Shown: positions 46,888 to 56,484, numbered from the stretch's first letter. The stretch is DNA of 64,000 nt from Dyella dinghuensis (GCF_003977615.1 NZ_RYZR01000002.1:311214-375213); one strand, 5' to 3'. The notes: generated from the sequence alone by a model not told the origin. Numbers and translations: made by a program.

Positions 46888-48200
46888 GCGGTGTGCAACG
46901 TTTGGATTGGATCAGCCACCCCGCCGGTGCGCTTCATGGCGATGTCGTCGTGCCGGGCGACAAGTCGGTGTCCCATCGTTCGATGATGCTGTCGGCTATC
47001 GCCGAAGGCACGTCGCACATCCGCGGATTTCTTGAAGGCGAAGACACTCGCGCAACGGCTGCCGTGCTCGCGCAGTTAGGCGTTTCCATCGAATCGCCCT
47101 CGGCCGGTGAACGCGTGGTACGTGGTGTCGGTTTGCATGGCTTGCGCGGCTCTTCCAAGCCGCTCGATTGTGGCAACGCGGGAACGGGCATGCGCTTGCT
47201 TACCGGCTTGCTTGCAGGTCAGGCATTTGACAGCACCCTGATTGGCGACGAATCGCTATCCAAGCGTCCGATGCGCCGCGTTACCGATCCGCTGACCAAG
47301 ATGGGCGCGCAGATCGACACGCTCGATGGCTTGCCACCGCTGCACGTCCATGGCGGCAAGACATTGCATGGCATCCGCTATGAATTGCCAGTGGCCAGCG
47401 CGCAGATCAAATCGGCGTTGCTGCTCGCGGGCTTGTACGCAAAAGGCATTACCGAAGTCATCGAGCCTCATCCCACTCGCGATTACACCGAACGCATGCT
47501 CGCGGCATTTGGCTGGCCGATCGAGTTTTCACCCGGACGTGCGAAGCTGGAAGGCGGTCATCGTCTGAAGGCGACAGGCGTAGTGGTGCCGGCCGACTTT
47601 TCCTCGGCGGCATTTTTTCTGGTCGCAGCTAGCATCGTTCCCGGCTCGATCGTGCGTCTGCCCGCAGTCGGTCTCAATCCACGGCGTACGGGATTGCTTG
47701 AGGCCCTGCGTTTGATGGGCGCCGATATCCAGATCGAAAAGCAAAGCGAGAGCGGCGGCGAGAAGGTGGGCGACATCGTCGTGCGTCACGCGCCATTGCA
47801 CGGCATCGAATTGCCCGAAACGCTGGTGCCGGACATGATCGATGAATTTCCCGCGCTGTTCGTCGCAGCGGCTATCGCCAAGGGGCGCACGATCGTCCGC
47901 GGTGCAGCGGAGCTGCGCGTCAAGGAGTCCGATCGCATCGCCACGATGGCAGCAGGCCTTCGGGCGTTGGGGGTGCGTATCGAAGAAACGCCGGATGGCG
48001 CGATCATCGACGGCGGCGCGATCGAGGCCGGAGCGGTCGATAGCCACGGCGATCACCGTATCGCCATGAGCTTCGCCGCCGCTGGGTTAGTCGCCAAAGG
48101 CGAGGTGGTTATTCGCGATTGCGCCAACGTCGCGACATCCTTTCCAGGGTTCCTGGAACTGGCCAATAGCTGCGGATTTGCGTTAGGGCTGGCACCCTGA
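46884..48200 (+). CDS. aroA: 3-phosphoshikimate 1-carboxyvinyltransferase (EPSP synthase)
   Basis: This 438-residue shikimate pathway enzyme joins phosphoenolpyruvate to shikimate 3-phosphate. It starts with GTG overlapping the pheA stop. The family motifs are [27 protein letters not shown] and the C-terminal [10 protein letters not shown]. The NAGTGMR segment reads Gly-Thr-Gly-Met. In the class II enzymes a conserved glycine here is replaced by alanine, so this enzyme may belong to the glyphosate-sensitive or -insensitive class; I would not decide from this alone. Confidence 0.96.
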   Translation: MSGVQRLDWISHPAGALHGDVVVPGDKSVSHRSMMLSAIAEGTSHIRGFLEGEDTRATAAVLAQLGVSIESPSAGERVVRGVGLHGLRGSSKPLDCGNAGTGMRLLTGLLAGQAFDSTLIGDESLSKRPMRRVTDPLTKMGAQIDTLDGLPPLHVHGGKTLHGIRYELPVASAQIKSALLLAGLYAKGITEVIEPHPTRDYTERMLAAFGWPIEFSPGRAKLEGGHRLKATGVVVPADFSSAAFFLVAASIVPGSIVRLPAVGLNPRRTGLLEALRLMGADIQIEKQSESGGEKVGDIVVRHAPLHGIELPETLVPDMIDEFPALFVAAAIAKGRTIVRGAAELRVKESDRIATMAAGLRALGVRIEETPDGAIIDGGAIEAGAVDSHGDHRIAMSFAAAGLVAKGEVVIRDCANVATSFPGFLELANSCGFALGLAP

Positions 48201-48255
48201 CTCGTCTGCGGACGCCGTAACAGGTACGCTTGCGCGCGTCCGCATCGAGGCCGCC

Positions 48256-49035
48256 ATGTCAGCCACTCCGCCCAGTTTCATCGTCGCCATTCCCGCGCGT
48301 TACGGTTCGACGCGTCTGCCTGCCAAGCCGTTGCGTTCCATCGGCGGCATTCCGATGGTCGTGCGTGTCGCGCAGCGAGCGTTGATGGCAGGAGCGTCGC
48401 AAGTGGTGGTGGCGGTCGACGATCAGCGCATTGCCGATGCCTTGCAGGGGCAGGGCGTCGACGTGTGCATGACGCGCGGCGATCACGCATCCGGCAGCGA
48501 TCGTCTCGCCGAATGCGCCGCGCACTACGGCTGGGCCGCCGATGCCATCGTCGTCAACCTGCAAGGTGACGAACCCTTTGCTCCGCCTGCAGGCATTCGC
48601 GAAGTCGCACGCGCGCTGGCTGAGGACGATGCGCCCATGGCGACACTCGCCACACCGATCACCGATGCATACGAACTCTTCGACCCCAACGTCGTGAAGC
48701 TTGTGCGTGCATCGAACGGTCGCGCACTATATTTCAGCCGCTCGCCACTCCCTTGGGCGCGCGATGCATTCGCTACCAGCAAAGACGCGCTGCCTGCAGG
48801 GCTGCCGTTTCTTCGGCACATCGGCATCTATGCCTATCGCGCGGGATTCCTGCAGACCTACACCGGTTTGTCGCGCACGCCACTGGAACAAGCCGAATCG
48901 CTCGAACAACTGCGCGTGCTGGAACACGGCTATCCCATTGCCGCGCGCCTCACACCCGAGCCTTTCCCGCCAGGCATCGATACCGAAGACGATGTTCACC
49001 GCGCCGAAGCTTGGTTGAATCAGCAGCACCTATGA
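48256..49035 (+). CDS. kdsB: 3-deoxy-manno-octulosonate cytidylyltransferase
   Basis: This 259-residue enzyme activates Kdo with CTP to give CMP-Kdo. The nucleotide loop is [15 protein letters not shown], and [10 protein letters not shown] carries the magnesium-binding residues. It completes with KdsA (11.9 kb) two Kdo steps present in the window. It overlaps the phosphatase gene by four bases. Confidence 0.97.
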   Translation: MSATPPSFIVAIPARYGSTRLPAKPLRSIGGIPMVVRVAQRALMAGASQVVVAVDDQRIADALQGQGVDVCMTRGDHASGSDRLAECAAHYGWAADAIVVNLQGDEPFAPPAGIREVARALAEDDAPMATLATPITDAYELFDPNVVKLVRASNGRALYFSRSPLPWARDAFATSKDALPAGLPFLRHIGIYAYRAGFLQTYTGLSRTPLEQAESLEQLRVLEHGYPIAARLTPEPFPPGIDTEDDVHRAEAWLNQQHL

Positions 49036-49496
49036 TTCAGACCATTTTGTTCGTGTGCATGGGCAATATCTGCCGCTCGCCATTGGTCGAGGCGGTGGCG
49101 CGCAAGCATCTCGCTGATGCGGGATTGCAGGTCGAGGTTGCATCATGCGGCACGGGTGGCTGGCATGCGGGTGAAGCGGCCGATCCACGCATGCGGGAGG
49201 CCGCCGCATCCGCGGGTTACAACCTCGATCGTCATCGCGCCCGACAACTGCGGTCGACGGATTTTGACCGCTACGATCTTCTGCTCGCCATGGATCGGGA
49301 CAATCTCAGCGAGATGCAGCGTGTATCCGGCTCGGCTTCCAGCGACCGCTCGGCCTTGTTTCTGGAATGGTCCGGTCTGCCGTCGCCGCTGGAATTTCCC
49401 GATCCATACTATGGCGAACGCGCCGGTTTCGCCGATTCGGTCATCCTCGCGGAGCAGGGCGTGCAGGGCTTGATCGAACGCCTGCGCCACGGCTGA
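49032..49496 (+). CDS. Low molecular weight protein-tyrosine phosphatase
   Basis: A 154-residue LMW-PTP. The P-loop is [10 protein letters not shown] with the nucleophilic Cys near residue 9, and the general acid Asp is in FPDPYYGE. The upstream frame extends into kdsB, but the ATG at 49032 overlaps the kdsB stop as ATGA, and homology starts there. Bacterial members often act with exopolysaccharide tyrosine kinases, but no kinase is nearby; the kdsB-LMWPTP pair is itself common in Xanthomonadales. Confidence 0.93.
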   Translation: MIQTILFVCMGNICRSPLVEAVARKHLADAGLQVEVASCGTGGWHAGEAADPRMREAAASAGYNLDRHRARQLRSTDFDRYDLLLAMDRDNLSEMQRVSGSASSDRSALFLEWSGLPSPLEFPDPYYGERAGFADSVILAEQGVQGLIERLRHG

Positions 49497-49550
49497 ATAC
49501 GCGCCCGCCCAAGGGCATAAGAATCGCACCAAACGGGCTAGAATTACCTC

Positions 49551-51377
49551 ATGCAGCCCGCTCCTTCGCAGGCCTTCGATGGCAAGGCCTTTGTTCGCAC
49601 ACTCACCACGTCGCCTGGCGTCTATCGTTACTTCGACGAGGCCGGCGAGTTGTTGTACGTCGGCAAGGCCGGCAATCTAAAAAAGCGCGTCAGCAGTTAT
49701 TTCCTCAAGCCCCGCATGGAGCCGCGCATTGCGGCCATGGTGGCGCAGATTGCGCGCTGCGAGATCACCATCACGCGTACCGAAGGTGAGGCGCTGCTGC
49801 TGGAATCGCAGCTCATCAAGGCGCTCAAGCCGCGCTACAACATTCTGCTGCGCGACGACAAAAGCTATCCGTACATTTACCTCTCGGGTAACGAAGAATA
49901 TCCGCGGCTCGCCTTTCATCGCGGCGCCCGCAATCAGCCGGGGCGTTACTTCGGGCCATTCCCTAGCGCCTTTGCCGTGCGTGAAAGCCTCAATCTCATG
50001 CAGAAGCTCTTTAAGGTGCGGCAGTGCGAGGACAGCTTTTTTCGCAATCGCTCGCGTCCGTGCCTGCAATACCAGATCGGCCGCTGCACGGGACCCTGTG
50101 TCGGATTGATCACGACGGACGATTATCGTAGTGACGTGCGCCATGTCGAGATGTTTCTGGAAGGCCGCAGCGGCGCAGTGATCGATGAGCTCGTCACATC
50201 GATGGAGCAGGCCAGCGCATCGCTGAATTTCGAACGCGCCGCGGCCGTGCGCGATCAGGTGGCGACGTTGCGCAAGCTGCACGCGCAAAACCACGTGCAG
50301 GGCGCCACGGCAGATATGGACGTCGTCGCGTGCCGCATCGAATCGGGCATCGCGTGCGTCAGCGTGCTGTTCTTCCGCAACGGCATCAGTCTGGGTACAC
50401 GCGATTTCTTCCCGCGTCTTCCGCTCGACGCCGAGCCTGCCGACGTACTCGCGCAGTTCATCGCGCAGTACTACCTTGATCGCCCCGTGCCGCGCGAAAT
50501 CATTCTCGGCGAAGACATTGCCGATATGGGCATTCTCGGCGAAATGCTCGCGCAGCAATCGGGCCACGCCGTCGATATCAAAACCCGAGTACGCGGTGAG
50601 CGTGCACAGTTCCTGCAGATGGCTGAGCGCAACGCGCAGGCGTCGCTGACATCGCGCATTGCCAGCCGTCAAACCTTGGGCACGCGCTTTGAGGATCTGC
50701 AAAACCTGCTGGGCCTCGACGAACCGCCGCGCCGCATCGAATGCTTCGACATCAGCCACACCCGCGGTGAAGCTACTGTGGCCTCATGCGTGGTCTTCGG
50801 TCCGGAAGGTCCGGAAAAATCGCACTACCGCCGCTTCAATATCGCGGGCATCACGCCCGGCGACGATTACGCAGCGATGCATCAGGCGCTCACTCGCCGT
50901 TTCCGCAAGGTGGCGGAAGGCGAGGGCGTACGCCCGGATGTTCTGCTCATTGATGGTGGCACCGGCCAAGTTAATCAGGCGCTCGATGTGCTGCGCGATC
51001 TGGGTATCACGGGCATCGAAATAATTGGCGTCGCCAAGGGCCCGGGGCGTCGCGCCGGCGAAGAAACGCTGATCCTGGTCAGCGCCGGTCGCGAGATACA
51101 TCCCGGATCCACCTCCCCGGCATTGCATCTGGTGGCTGCCGTTCGCGACGAATCGCACCGGTTCGCCATCAGCGGTCACCGCAAGCGCCGCGAAAAGGCC
51201 CGTGAGCGCAGTGTGCTGGAAGACGTGCAGGGCGTTGGCGCGCGTCGCCGCACGGCACTCCTCAAGGCATTCGGCGGTTTGGCCGGGGTCGAGGCTGCGG
51301 GTGTCGAAGAATTAATGCAGGTCAAAGGGATTGATCGCGGGCTGGCCGAACGCATCTATGACGCACTGCACGCCTGA
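49551..51377 (+). CDS. uvrC: Excinuclease ABC subunit C
   Basis: This 608-residue nuclease makes both incisions in nucleotide excision repair. The N-terminal GIY-YIG domain shows GVYRYFDEAG and LLYVGKAGNLKKRVSSYF. A cysteine cluster CLQYQIGRCTGPC follows, then the UvrBC motif, the RNase H-like domain (ECFDISHTRGE and LLIDGGTGQ) and two C-terminal helix-hairpin-helix repeats. It is followed by pgsA, as in many gammaproteobacteria. Confidence 0.97.
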   Translation: MQPAPSQAFDGKAFVRTLTTSPGVYRYFDEAGELLYVGKAGNLKKRVSSYFLKPRMEPRIAAMVAQIARCEITITRTEGEALLLESQLIKALKPRYNILLRDDKSYPYIYLSGNEEYPRLAFHRGARNQPGRYFGPFPSAFAVRESLNLMQKLFKVRQCEDSFFRNRSRPCLQYQIGRCTGPCVGLITTDDYRSDVRHVEMFLEGRSGAVIDELVTSMEQASASLNFERAAAVRDQVATLRKLHAQNHVQGATADMDVVACRIESGIACVSVLFFRNGISLGTRDFFPRLPLDAEPADVLAQFIAQYYLDRPVPREIILGEDIADMGILGEMLAQQSGHAVDIKTRVRGERAQFLQMAERNAQASLTSRIASRQTLGTRFEDLQNLLGLDEPPRRIECFDISHTRGEATVASCVVFGPEGPEKSHYRRFNIAGITPGDDYAAMHQALTRRFRKVAEGEGVRPDVLLIDGGTGQVNQALDVLRDLGITGIEIIGVAKGPGRRAGEETLILVSAGREIHPGSTSPALHLVAAVRDESHRFAISGHRKRREKARERSVLEDVQGVGARRRTALLKAFGGLAGVEAAGVEELMQVKGIDRGLAERIYDALHA

Positions 51378-51434
51378 TCGCGATTGATCAGAACATCCCT
51401 TCTCATGCGACACTGACGAAAACGGAAGAGGTTC

Positions 51435-52049
51435 ATGCGCCGTATCAACCTGCCCACGTGGCTGACGCTGTTCCGCGTAGCGTTGCTGCCGGTGATGGTG
51501 CTGGTTTTCTACTTGCCGTTCAAAGGCCATAACCTCACCGCTGCCGTGGTGTTTGCCCTTGCTGGCGTCACCGACTGGCTCGATGGTTATCTGGCCCGCC
51601 GCCTGAACCTGACCTCAAAATTCGGCGCCTTTCTCGATCCGGTCGCGGACAAGCTGATGGTGGCCGTGACGCTCTTCATGCTGGTGGCCGATCACAAGGG
51701 GGATTGGTCGGGCATCGTTATGGCCATCACGTCGGCAGTCATTGTCGGACGTGAAATCAGCATTTCCGCGCTGCGCGAGTGGATGGCCGAAATCGGAATG
51801 CGCGCCACCGTGCGCGTGGCCTTTCTCGGCAAACTGAAAACGGGAATGCAGATCTTTGCCCTCATCGTGCTGATTCTTCAGCACGAAAAAGACGCCGAAG
51901 CGTTGCGGCTCTATCACATCGGCGAAGGGCTGCTGGTGATCGCCGGCATCCTCACCATCTGGTCGGGCCTGTACTACCTGCGTGCCGCGTGGCCCGCATT
52001 GCATGGGGACGACCCGGTTCTCACGCCCCAGCAGGATCGAAACGCTTGA
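51435..52049 (+). CDS. pgsA: CDP-diacylglycerol-glycerol-3-phosphate 3-phosphatidyltransferase
   Basis: A 204-residue membrane enzyme that makes phosphatidylglycerophosphate. The CDP-alcohol transferase motif D-G-x2-A-R-x8-G-x3-D-x3-D is intact in DGYLARRLNLTSKFGAFLDPVAD. Several hydrophobic helices are visible. Its stop codon (52047-52049) lies inside the -35 box of the following tRNA-Gly promoter. It ends the uvrC-pgsA pair. Confidence 0.96.
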   Translation: MRRINLPTWLTLFRVALLPVMVLVFYLPFKGHNLTAAVVFALAGVTDWLDGYLARRLNLTSKFGAFLDPVADKLMVAVTLFMLVADHKGDWSGIVMAITSAVIVGREISISALREWMAEIGMRATVRVAFLGKLKTGMQIFALIVLILQHEKDAEALRLYHIGEGLLVIAGILTIWSGLYYLRAAWPALHGDDPVLTPQQDRNA

Positions 52050-52073
52050 CGATCCCGTTACACACGTTAAAAT
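52046..52073 (+). promoter_or_regulatory. Sigma-70 promoter of the first tRNA-Gly gene
   Basis: TTGACG (52046-52051), a 16-base spacer and TAAAAT (52068-52073) lie 14 bases before the tRNA. The -35 overlaps the pgsA stop codon. Confidence 0.75.
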
Positions 52074-52086
52074 GCGCGGCTCCGAT

Positions 52087-52162
<76 letters not shown>

Positions 52163-52172
52163 GATTCCAGAC

Positions 52173-52199
52173 AGGCCCCAGGCGAAAGCCCGGGGCCTT
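52173..52199 (+). terminator. Hairpin after the first tRNA-Gly
   Basis: AGGCCCC and GGGGCCT enclose GGC-GAAA-GCC, giving a long stem with one A-C mismatch and a GNRA-type tetraloop. There is no strong T-run after it, so it may be a processing signal rather than a terminator. Confidence 0.55.
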
Positions 52200-52251
52200 G
52201 TCGTATATAAAGCTTTAAGAAAGTGCGGCAACTCGCTTAATTTGCTGGAAA

Positions 52252-52296
52252 AATAGCCAAGAAGGCTATTCACATCCCAGGCGATTCTGCTATAGT
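52252..52296 (+). promoter_or_regulatory. Promoter of the second tRNA-Gly with an overlapping inverted repeat
   Basis: TTCACA (52269-52274), a 16-base spacer and TATAGT (52291-52296) precede the tRNA by 13 bases. A perfect inverted repeat AATAGCC-N5-GGCTATT (52252-52270) abuts and overlaps the -35 by two bases. Confidence 0.65.
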
Positions 52297-52309
52297 TACA
52301 CGCTCCGAT

Positions 52310-52385
<76 letters not shown>

Positions 52386-52393
52386 GTTTCACG

Positions 52394-52425
52394 CAAAGCC
52401 TCGGCGCAACCGGGGTTTTGTTTTT
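52394..52425 (+). terminator. Terminator after the second tRNA-Gly
   Basis: AAAGCCTCGG and CCGGGGTTTT form a stem with G-U pairs, followed by TGTTTTT. Confidence 0.7.
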
Positions 52426-52465
52426 AGGGGACGCGTGATCCGCTAAGATCGTGAATCCTAGCAAT

Positions 52466-52539
52466 GGCCGGGTGGCAGAGTGGTCATGCAGCGGCCTGCA
52501 AAGCCGTGTACGCCGGTTCGATTCCGACCTCGGCCTCCA
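52466..52539 (+). tRNA. tRNA-Cys(GCA)
   Basis: A 74-base tRNA with encoded CCA. The acceptor stem GGCCGGG pairs with CTCGGCC (one G-U), the anticodon loop CTGCAAA presents GCA, and the T loop is GTTCGATTC. A TAAGAT element lies about 17 bases before it. Confidence 0.95.
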
Positions 52540-52550
52540 TTGCGAACGTT

Positions 52551-52577
52551 GAAAAAGCGCCCTTGCGGCGCTTTTTC
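52551..52577. terminator. Bidirectional terminator after tRNA-Cys
   Basis: GAAAAAGCGC pairs with GCGCTTTTTC. It can end the tRNA-Cys transcript and the convergent regulator gene. Confidence 0.88.
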
Positions 52578-52602
52578 TTTGTGTATCAGGGACAGTCCGT
52601 GC

Positions 52603-53436
52603 CTAACTACGTGACATCCACTTTCCATGGAAGACTTCGGTTTCCTCATCCGCAGGAAACATCGATTCGACGCGAAGCTCTTGTGCGGCGACACTTTGTG
52701 GTGCGCCAACACTGGTCACCATCGAAAAATAGCTAAGAATCGTGCCGTCTTTATTAAACGCCATGGGAATCATCGGCAGATTCGGAGCCGATCCGACCGA
52801 TCCGTGCAGCCGCCACGACGCATCAACACCGGGGTAGGCGAACAATTCATCGAGTAACGCATTGGTTTGTTCGTCGAGCACGCGCCCAACGGTTTCGCGA
52901 TAGACGCGCTGGATGAGGCTTCTGGCTACCGTTTCCCAATCCACGACGAATGGCCGCATGCCGTCGGGATCAAACATGAGATGCAGCATATTGCGCGGCT
53001 CGGTACGCGCGGCCATGTCGATGAATGATCCAAAAAAACGTGGCGATGATTCGTTCGTGTTCAGTACGTTCCAATAGCGATCCATGACGATGGCGGGAAA
53101 TGGATCGTGCTGGCGAAGCATGCGATCGAGTGCGCGGGTAATACCCTGCATCTCCTGCGCATTCCACGGCGCCTCCGAATAGACTGGCGCATATCCGGCG
53201 GCGAGGAAGATCGCGTTTCGCTCGCGTAGCGGAACATCCAGCGACTGCGCGATGCTGGACAGTGTCTGGCGGCTTGGCGCACTTCGGCCGCTTTCAATAA
53301 AGCTCAGGTGCCGCTGCGAAATGCCGGCATCCAGCGACAAACCCAACTGACTGGCGCCACGTACCTCGCGCCAGTGACGCAGGAGTGCCCCCAATTCATC
53401 GGGGAGATGTTTCTGGTTCGTACGAACAGTGCCCAT
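52603..53436 (-). CDS. XRE family regulator with MmyB-type ligand domain
   Basis: A 277-residue regulator. An N-terminal XRE helix-turn-helix (LGALLRHWREVRGASQLGLSL and ISQRHLSFIESGRSAPSRQTL) is followed by the MmyB-like PAS-type domain that in relatives binds fatty-acid-like ligands. GGAG lies seven bases before the ATG at 53436, which decides the start; the frame is open 12 codons further. It lies downstream of the AhpD-like gene on the same strand, 137 bases away, and may control it. It is the first gene after the tRNA cluster. Confidence 0.88.
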   Translation of the reverse strand: MGTVRTNQKHLPDELGALLRHWREVRGASQLGLSLDAGISQRHLSFIESGRSAPSRQTLSSIAQSLDVPLRERNAIFLAAGYAPVYSEAPWNAQEMQGITRALDRMLRQHDPFPAIVMDRYWNVLNTNESSPRFFGSFIDMAARTEPRNMLHLMFDPDGMRPFVVDWETVARSLIQRVYRETVGRVLDEQTNALLDELFAYPGVDASWRLHGSVGSAPNLPMIPMAFNKDGTILSYFSMVTSVGAPQSVAAQELRVESMFPADEETEVFHGKWMSRS

Positions 53437-53573
53437 TTGACTCTCCATTGCACGTGCATCGCACGATATCAACGATGGTCGTCGTGTATATGAGATGCGC
53501 CTGTTGCCCAGAGATCAACTGTCCCGAGCGGCCGCTTGTAATAGCGGCCTCCCGGTGACGATCAGTCAAGGGC

Positions 53574-54131
53574 TCAGGCTGCCGGTGCTTGCCAACGATA
53601 AGCCTGAAATGCTGCTTCCAGCGGCGGGTTGGTGACACTGCCCGTGTAGTTGGTGATGGTGGATGCGGCGACGATGCCGACAACCTCCAGAAGGTGATCC
53701 TTGCCGAAACCGGCGTCGAGGAATGCCGACATATCCTTATCGTTGAGATGCCCACGCTTTTCGATGAGCGTCCGTGCAAGCGTGGACAGGGCGGCATTCT
53801 TCGCATTCTTGGGAGTGCGCCGTTCGCGAATGGCGTCGACATCCGCCTCATCAACACCTTCTTTCACAGCCAGGAAGGAATGAAATGCCACGGCCCAGGA
53901 AGATGCATTGGTGACGGCATTGGTAAGCAAGACGATTTGAACTTGCTCTTCGGTAAAGCTGCCGCCGTGAACCTTGCCGAACAGTCCGACCAGGCTGCCA
54001 ATCAGGACAGGCGACGTAGCCATGGCACCGACAAGATTCGGGATGATGCCAAACGTATTCTCCAGCGCATCGAGCGACGGCTTGGATTGTGCGGGGGCGG
54101 ATTCGATGGTGTGAACGGGGAAGGCTGACAT
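53574..54131 (-). CDS. Carboxymuconolactone decarboxylase/AhpD-like protein lacking the CxxC
   Basis: A 185-residue AhpD-like helical protein. The pattern NAVTNASSWAVAFHSFLAVKEG corresponds to the CxxCxxxH active site of AhpD-type peroxidases; the His is present, but the two cysteines are replaced by Ser and Ala. The protein therefore cannot do the known thiol peroxidase chemistry. GAGG lies seven bases before the ATG at 54131, which decides the start. The neighbouring XRE regulator suggests a regulated single function. Confidence 0.8.
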   Translation of the reverse strand: MSAFPVHTIESAPAQSKPSLDALENTFGIIPNLVGAMATSPVLIGSLVGLFGKVHGGSFTEEQVQIVLLTNAVTNASSWAVAFHSFLAVKEGVDEADVDAIRERRTPKNAKNAALSTLARTLIEKRGHLNDKDMSAFLDAGFGKDHLLEVVGIVAASTITNYTGSVTNPPLEAAFQAYRWQAPAA

Positions 54132-54409
54132 GGGGATGTCCTCGATGAATGAGCGCATCGGAATTGATGGCGTATACGAAAGATATTCATGCGAGTACCG
54201 CGCGCCAATTACCTGAGAGGTAATAAGCCGGCCGATTCCGGGCTCGGCTACTTCAGCGCTGATCCGGGCTCTAGCGCCAACATCAAGTAAGCACCCATTT
54301 GGCACACTTTTTTTTCCGCGGATTGGGGTAACTCACAAAAGTTGCTATGTTCTCTGCCGATAATCGAAGCAACCGCAAAAACTGACGAATATAGCCAAGG
54401 ACATGCAAC

Positions 54410-55162
54410 ATGCTGGAAAAATTATGCGCGAGCGTGATCGCTGTTGTTCTGATTGGCGGCATCGTTCCGTCGCTGGCCCACGCGCAAGAAGCCAATACGT
54501 TGACTGCGCAGGAAAAGGCACAAGGTTGGCAGTTGTTATTCAACGGAAAGAATTTCGACGGCTGGCATTCCTACCTCCAGAAATCGCCCGGCAAAGATTG
54601 GAGGATCGACGATGGCGCCATCATGCTGGAACGCTCGCGCACCGGTGACGAGAAAGATTTTGCCGACCTGGTGACGGATGCCGAATACAGCAATTTCGAT
54701 TTGAAGCTGGAGTGGAAGATGACACCCTGTGCAGACAGTGGCGTGATGTTCTACGTGCACGAGTCGCCCAAGTATCGAGAGACGTACGAAACAGGCCCGG
54801 AGATGCAGATTGCCGATCTGGTCTGCACCAAGCCCGACAGTCAGGTTCTTTACGAACGCTCGGGTGATCTGTTCGATCTCATGTCATCGGATGTCGAACG
54901 CGTGCATGAGGCGGGCAATTGGAATCAGTTCGAGATCATCGCCGATCACGGGCACATCCAGTTCTTCCAGAATGGGCACAAGGTGATCGACACCTATTTC
55001 TGGAACGACGACTGGCGAAAACTGATTACTCGTACCAAGTTTGCCCAATGGCCGGATTTCGGCACTTTCAAGACGGGGCATATTTCGTTGCAGGGAACCG
55101 AAGACAAAGGTGATCTGCCGATTCGCCTCTGGTTCCGGAATATCAAGTTGCGGCAGCTGTGA
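54410..55162 (+). CDS. Secreted DUF1080 (3-keto-disaccharide hydrolase-like) protein
   Basis: A 250-residue protein with a signal peptide (about residues 1-25, ending SLAHA-QE). The rest is the DUF1080/PF06439 beta-sandwich: GWQLLFNGKNFDGWHSYLQK, then DLKLEWKMTPCADSGVMFYVHESP, and GHISLQGTEDKGDLPIRLWFRNIKL. Some members of the family act on 3-keto sugars, and others are periplasmic carbohydrate-binding proteins of uncertain role. About 278 bases upstream of it hold no gene. The plus-strand cupin follows 110 bases later. Confidence 0.85.
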   Translation: MLEKLCASVIAVVLIGGIVPSLAHAQEANTLTAQEKAQGWQLLFNGKNFDGWHSYLQKSPGKDWRIDDGAIMLERSRTGDEKDFADLVTDAEYSNFDLKLEWKMTPCADSGVMFYVHESPKYRETYETGPEMQIADLVCTKPDSQVLYERSGDLFDLMSSDVERVHEAGNWNQFEIIADHGHIQFFQNGHKVIDTYFWNDDWRKLITRTKFAQWPDFGTFKTGHISLQGTEDKGDLPIRLWFRNIKLRQL

Positions 55163-55272
55163 CGAATACGGTTACCGGAAATAACAGGTTTTAGCTCAAG
55201 CCGTATTCTATGTTTGCAGCTTAAGTTGTTCGTGCAACGCCCGTGTATCAAATGAGAAGTGGAGTCTGCTAG

Positions 55273-55734
55273 GTGAAGCAACCCAAAGAGCTATTGAAAG
55301 CCGCCGATATCGAGGCGATGAGCGTCACACGTGCGGTCCATACCTTGAATCCCAACGCCATTCGACTCAGAAAGTCAGTGGGTGATGTCGTTGGTTTGAC
55401 GCAACTCGGGGCTCACATCATCACCCTGATGCCTGGCCATGACTCCTCCGAATATCACCGGCATCTCTATGAGGAGGAATGTTTATACATTCTTTCCGGA
55501 AATGGCGAGGCACTTATCGACGAACAAGTTTGCAACGTAAGTGCTGGCGACTTTCTGGGCTTTCCCCGCAGAGGGGCTGCCCACGTCATTACCAACGCAG
55601 GCAGCGAACCTCTCGTGTTCCTAGTTGTTGGGCAACGGCTGGAACACGATGTCTGTGATTACCCACATAAGGGGGTGAGGCTTTACACGGCGGGCAAGGA
55701 CGAGGCGTACACAAAACTCAAGGATAGTGATTGA
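55273..55734 (+). CDS. Cupin domain protein
   Basis: A 153-residue single-domain cupin. The first motif is SSEYHRHLYEEECLYILSGNGEA with the expected histidines and glutamate; the second is GDFLGFPRRGAAHVITNAG. It starts with GTG nine bases after GGAG. It could be a sugar-phosphate isomerase-like or sensory cupin; the metal and ligand are unknown. It is on the same strand as the DUF1080 gene. Confidence 0.8.
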   Translation: MKQPKELLKAADIEAMSVTRAVHTLNPNAIRLRKSVGDVVGLTQLGAHIITLMPGHDSSEYHRHLYEEECLYILSGNGEALIDEQVCNVSAGDFLGFPRRGAAHVITNAGSEPLVFLVVGQRLEHDVCDYPHKGVRLYTAGKDEAYTKLKDSD

Positions 55735-55797
55735 CGATAAAGCTCGCGAGCGGCTCACGCGAGGAACCCCGAGCTTATCGCCCGCCGGTATTGCGCT

Positions 55798-56343
55798 TTA
55801 CCTCGGTGGATATGCCGTGAAGATGTAATCCTGCGAAGCAACGGCTGTGTGACATGCATACCCGCATTCCGGGCCGCTCACCGCCGGCTTGAGCATTTGC
55901 GTAGTTGGATCGTTCGAGAACTTCGCATAGGCCCATCCGTGGGTGTTCGGGAATCTCTTCGAGTCCTTCTCGATAAATGAAAGCGTCGCCAGGGTGTCCG
56001 GCACTTCAACGAAATAAGGCGACTTCGGATTCACCTTCTTGAGCCACTCGATTTTGACGATCTTGGACCCTTCGGGAAAAGGCTTTCCGTTACCTGGAAT
56101 GCCGTCCTTATAGGCCTGAATCATGATGTCGTTTGCCAGAATCGCCTTGACGCTGGTTTTTGTTTCACTCACCGCAACGTCTTGCCACGACTCATAGCCC
56201 TTGAAGTCGGAGAACGCGAGTCCTCCGTTAGGTATCTTGAGTGTGGATCTGTCTTGCTCATCGTGCGCTGCAATCGTGACGCCTCCAACGATGCCTAACA
56301 ATGCAACAAGCAATACGGCTATTCGAACGCTCTTGGGCCTCAT
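55798..56343 (-). CDS. Cytochrome P460 family protein
   Basis: A 181-residue protein with an N-terminal signal or anchor (about residues 5-26) and a P460-type beta domain (FSDFKGYESWQDVAV, then EGSKIVKIEWLKK and GWAYAKFS). The heme-attachment region near the C-terminus reads ECGYACHTAV, so the spacing is C-x3-C-H rather than the usual C-x2-C-H. P460 cytochromes oxidise hydroxylamine or hydrazine-like nitrogen compounds or act in NO metabolism, but some relatives of this type are simply c-type cytochromes. AGGAG lies about nine bases before the ATG. Confidence 0.8.
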   Translation of the reverse strand: MRPKSVRIAVLLVALLGIVGGVTIAAHDEQDRSTLKIPNGGLAFSDFKGYESWQDVAVSETKTSVKAILANDIMIQAYKDGIPGNGKPFPEGSKIVKIEWLKKVNPKSPYFVEVPDTLATLSFIEKDSKRFPNTHGWAYAKFSNDPTTQMLKPAVSGPECGYACHTAVASQDYIFTAYPPR

Positions 56344-56484
56344 CACAACTATCTCCTATCTGGTTCGCAAAGGTCGAACGATGGAGCGTACGCAGCGAGG
56401 CGGCGTCGATGCGCGGACGTTGGCTATAACACGCTAAGAGTTAACGACATGTCGCAGCGAGTGAAAAGGCTATTAAGTGCGATC

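Noticed and set aside
51374-51391. Inverted repeat CTGATC-N6-GATCAG between uvrC and pgsA
   Set aside because: It is only six bases per arm, partly within the end of uvrC, with no T-run or promoter context.
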